From Pterobdella sp. o SKG-2022 (Eukaryota; Annelida; Clitellata; Hirudinida; Piscicolidae): 64,000 nt of DNA. The notes under the pieces are model-generated. The model searched no databases, had not been told where the DNA came from, and worked only from the letters and a program-made list of their open reading frames with translations. Position numbers and translations under genes: made by a program. Where the stretch lies: the NCBI GenBank assembly GCA_964035795.1, contig OZ038323.1, forward strand, positions 1,845,172 through 1,909,171, given 5' to 3'. This document shows, in pieces, positions 60,238 through 64,000 of the stretch (positions within the stretch are counted from its first letter, which is position 1; each line of letters starts with the position of its first letter).

Positions 60238-62639
60238 GGATTTTTTTCATGCCTTTTTACGCCGCCTACATTTCCGCAGCCTGCCGCAAATGTTACTGAT
60301 ATTGCTATATAGCATTGGGCAAATAGAATTTTGACGTGTAGGGTGCACTGAGCTGACCTTCTCATGCTTGGCCAGAGAAACACGACGTCGATGGGACCTT
60401 AGATGACTCATTGACAGACAGATGACTTAGGCCTTATATTGATTTTGAAAATTTTAAGACTATGAATAATTTTATAGATAATTAATTAAATATAAGTTAT
60501 AAACAATTGATTAATTATAATTTATGAATAATGAATTAAATATATATTATGACTGGTATACACAGTAGATAATTCTAAAAACTCGTCACACTGTTAAAAT
60601 TGAAAAAAAAACTAATTACGTGTATAACACTCTTCATAAAGTGGTCATTACAATTTGAAGTTTTGAGCTACAACAAAACCCCAGAGAGCTGTCGTAAAAA
60701 AACCTTACGTTATTACTTTAAAGAGATTTCAATGAAAAGCTTCGTGGTTTTGTCATTGATGAAAATATGTGTTGGTCTTCTTGAATCACATCAACTACCT
60801 TCTCCAAAATTTGTATAAGTGAAATCAACTTAAAAAAAACACATAAAAGCTAAATAAATATATTCATCATTTTTAATTATTGTATAAGTAATTAACTAGC
60901 AATTATCAAACTATCCTTTTAAATACAAACAATACAAAAAATTTGCAATTGAGACTATGCAAAACAATATAAATGGTGAAAAAATAATATAGAATAACTG
61001 AAACTTTTGGATATGCAAAACAGAACACCCACAGTCAGACACGCGTATGTAATTGATAGTCCATATGAAACAATATAGAATATAAAGTTAATCGCGATAA
61101 TTACTCAAGGACCCAAAAAATCAGAGTAGATTATTATATACGACATCAAAACCATTATAATCAGTCGAAGAGCTAGTCGAGAATTAGATCATACCTAAAT
61201 CATATATGTATATCCTCTACTTCACAACAACATTGCTGGAAGATGCTATGAGGATAGTTCATTGTTTTATTTGCCTCCAAAACACGTCATTTCAGTTTAT
61301 TAATACTTGATATTTAAGTAATAATAATAATAACAACAATATTTTGCATAAACTTATTCATGTTTCAATTTTGTTAGCATATATTTTTATTTTTCCAAAA
61401 ATATCTCATCTGCGGCAAGAGTATATACCCTCTATGAAATACTCCCGATTTATTTAGATATTCTTATATTATTTGTTATCTTCAAATTCCACTTGGTTTA
61501 TCTTTAAAAACACTGAAATCATTTAAAAATATCTCTACATATTACTCACTTAAGCTGAAATCCATCATATTCTCAAGTTACATTCCATCTCATCATTATT
61601 CCACTTTCGGGATTGTATATTATATTACATTAAAACTTTCAATTTACATTCAATTAGAAGAAAAATATTCTATTTTTTCTAGTTTTAATTTTGTTCAAAT
61701 GAGTAATTTTGTTTAAAATGTTGAAAGACCAGCATGCCATAGAAGTGCACCTCATATGTCTGGAGTCATATCAATCAATATAATATGGCTGGAGTCATAT
61801 TGCTTTACATATTATTTTTTTGTTATTTACTCCAAACTTTAGGTACCAACTAATCCTCCAACAAGTCCAACCTCACCACATTTAGTTATACACATGAAAC
61901 CAAATAATCTTGCATTTCAAAATTATGCACCAATTATGCACATTATGACCATTAACTGATATGACAATGCTTGAGAGTGCCAAGAGTAATGATTAGGAAT
62001 GTGTATAGACTCAGAAACCCAGCTATGCAGACAGTATAAGATATCAATTATATATTGATGATATGGTTTCAATTTACTTCGCATTAAAACAAACAAACGA
62101 ATATTACTATAGTGGCATGAAACTTTTTAAGTTTGAAAATTGTTAAATAAGCTTACGTCACCAAAAGGGGACTTGATATATAATTTTTTAGAGACATCTT
62201 ATGCTTCTTTTTTATTATTATTTGAATAACTGTGTATTTTAATTTGAGGAATATTTTGATACATTTATTTAAAAAAAAACTAAAATTTTCGACGAGTACA
62301 ACCATATTATAAATCATTAGTAGTAAACTATTGTGAAGGTAGGTGATTATAAAGAATTTTAAACATAGATAGAAAAGAACAATTACGGAAGATTAAATTT
62401 TGTAAAGTAACTATTATGTAATTATGTGATATTATAAATGAGTAAAGTTAATTATTATATGAATATTCTTATTTTGATCTAAAAGGATTTGATTGAGAGA
62501 TTGCTTTCTGTGTCCCTCCATTGGTTGATTTAGGTACTCTCTTCATTAGGGGTCCCACGCACTTGATTCGACTGTTAATTGTGGGTCATTGTAGCCTTTT
62601 TCTATTGAATCATTCTTTTTGATTTCAAGGCTCTTCCAA

Positions 62640-64000
62640 ATAAAGTAGGTCCCTCTGAAATTTGTTTTTTTCATTATATGTTTTTATTATCGTGGGTGAT
62701 TCCTAGCATATTGTTCCTGCGTTGGAGATTCGGGCGTGTTTAGAAATGCCACTTATATTTTCATCTAGTTTGGTGGATTGCACATCTTTTTTATGTTGGA
62801 GCATCCTGGTGGCAATATTCACCCTTGTCTGTCCAATATAAACCTTATTTGAGTCACAATAACAATGTATTTTGTATACACCTTTTTCTTGCATTCTGTC
62901 AGTTTTGTTGTTGTTGCATAGAATGCTTCCTAATTTAGGTCCTGCATGTGTAATATAGCTAACATTATTCCTATTGAAGGCTTTTTTAGGTCATTGTTGA
63001 GATGTTTTATATAGGGGATGGAGACATGTGTAATATTTTTATTTATTTTGTACTCTTTTGTTTTGTTTCTTGTTCTTAGGCGATCTGTATATTTTTCTTG
63101 TCTTGTTTTTGGTTTGTAGTTTTTTATTATTGTGTCTATTTTATGTTTGTTATAGCCGTTATCTTGGAAATTCATTTTTAGGTAATTCAATTCATGTTCT
63201 AGGAGGTCTTGTTTTGAGCAAAAAGTGTAGGCTCTGTTTAGGGCCCCTTTTAACACTCCAATCCACGTATTAGGGTCCTGATTTGATTGTGGATTAATGG
63301 TCAGGCCCGTGTTAGATGGTTCCTTTAGACAGTGGTGTTTATGGATACATTTTCCTCTTTGATAATTTATGTATCTAAGAATGATATTCTGTTGTTTTTT
63401 TCTATTTCACAGGTGAATTTTAGCGCAAGATGCACTTTATTTAGGCATTTTAAAAAGTTTAAGTGTTCTATTTTTTCTTCATTTTGTTTTATTATTCCAA
63501 AGGTATCATCCATGTAGACATGTAATGCTCGTGGTCTCTTTATTTTTTCTTTTTTAGCTAGTTTTAATGCTTCTTCTATTGTGTAGTCCATATATATTTT
63601 TGCTATGATTACGATTAGGCTAAGTCCTATAGGACCTGAACCTTCCATGTCGTATTGTTGGTTGTTATGTTTGAAGTTTGAGGTGAGGCCAAAGTTGATG
63701 AGTTCGCATATATCATCCATATTGAGTTTTGTTATTTTTATTATTTTTTTTTGAATTTTTTGTTTTATTATTTCAATACATTTGTTGAGAGGAATAGATG
63801 GGTAGAGTGCTTCCGCATCGAAACTTACTAGTTGTTCATCTGGTTTGATTTTTGAGCTTTTTATGTTTTTGATGAAAGTTTGGGAGTTTTTACACATGAA
63901 CTCAGATTTATCTATTGATGAGTTAATTATTTGTGTTAAGAATGAAGCAAGGGCTTCTTGGGGGCAATTTCGGTGTGAAATGAAATTTCTTGCTAGATAA
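62640..64000 (-). mobile_element. Penelope-like element (RT plus GIY-YIG), 5' part outside window
   Basis: On the minus strand, from the window edge: CPQEALASFL; reverse transcriptase with LVSFDAEALYPSIPLNKCIE (about 63830), GPIGLSLIVIIAKIYMDYTI (about 63620), HVYMDDTFGIIKQNEEKIEH (catalytic DD, about 63530) and KNNRISFLD (about 63385). The linker follows (CSKQDLLEHELNYLKMNF, about 63210), and then a C-terminal GIY-YIG nuclease, EKGVYKIHC...NKVYIGQTRVNIATRMLQHKK (about 62890-62790). This RT plus GIY-YIG order is the hallmark of Penelope-like elements. A stop after FLDT and a frameshift near 63310 show decay. The 3' boundary is not defined. Confidence 0.9.

Larger units (their letters stand above)
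58234..62500. other. Mostly unassigned AT-rich DNA upstream of the glycosyltransferase
   Basis: Apart from SINE copy h and a possible signal-peptide exon, nothing is recognised. Missing 5' exons of the glycosyltransferase should be on the minus strand here. A minus-strand patch at about 60355-60405 reads SHRRRVSLAKHEK between an AG and a GT and could be an exon. Confidence 0.4.

Noticed and set aside
60600..60818. 72-codon frame resembling a small secreted protein
   Set aside because: It begins with TTG rather than ATG and has no splice or promoter context.

Overview
The window is nuclear DNA from an AT-rich invertebrate animal. It carries spliced genes with GT-AG introns (and one GC-AG intron), tRNA-derived SINEs, several non-LTR retrotransposon clades, a Penelope-like element and long microsatellites. 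Three genes have clear animal orthologues and pin it to Metazoa: anillin (ANLN), NudC domain-containing 3 (NUDCD3) and the F-box/beta-helix/UBR protein FBXO11. The phylum cannot be fixed from sequence alone. Base composition and the secreted PAN/F-type-lectin architecture would suit an early-branching or spiralian invertebrate, but that is inference. All gene models were built by hand from splice sites, reading phase and remembered family patterns. No alignment was run.

Layout. 1-8.9 kb holds two decayed RTE-type retrotransposons and unassigned AT-rich DNA. 8.9-14.2 kb (minus) holds ANLN in 13 exons, 851 codons. 14.2-26.7 kb is a repeat-rich intergenic block with four SINE copies, four LINE remnants and a 540-bp trinucleotide array. 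26.7-30.4 kb (plus) holds NUDCD3 in 10 exons, 396 codons. 31.2-35.6 kb (minus) holds a six-exon gene for a signal-peptide-bearing, ten-cysteine, single-pass membrane protein that I do not recognise with certainty (possibly DUF19/T20D4.11-like). About 0.7 kb away and divergent lies FBXO11 (36.4-49.5 kb, plus), 20 exons and 861 codons, with two LINEs, a SINE and a MITE-like repeat in its introns. 52.4-55.6 kb (minus) holds a secreted PAN plus F-type-lectin-like protein whose lectin domain is split by a LINE-bearing intron. 57.3-58.2 kb (minus) holds the 3' two exons of a GT-A-type glycosyltransferase. 62.6-64.0 kb (minus) holds a Penelope-like element running off the window.

The genes do not form an operon or pathway. 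ANLN (cytokinesis scaffold), NUDCD3 (dynein/HSP90 co-chaperone) and FBXO11 (SCF ubiquitin ligase receptor) are housekeeping-type loci; the other three look like surface, secreted or secretory-pathway proteins. I found no dedicated new system. The most interesting points are a FBXO11 splice acceptor that abuts a LINE and a (CA)n tract, complementary (CA)n/(GT)n tracts bracketing nine FBXO11 exons, the apparently undescribed membrane-protein gene divergent from FBXO11, the PAN plus F-lectin gene, and a SINE whose 3' tail resembles that of a local LINE.
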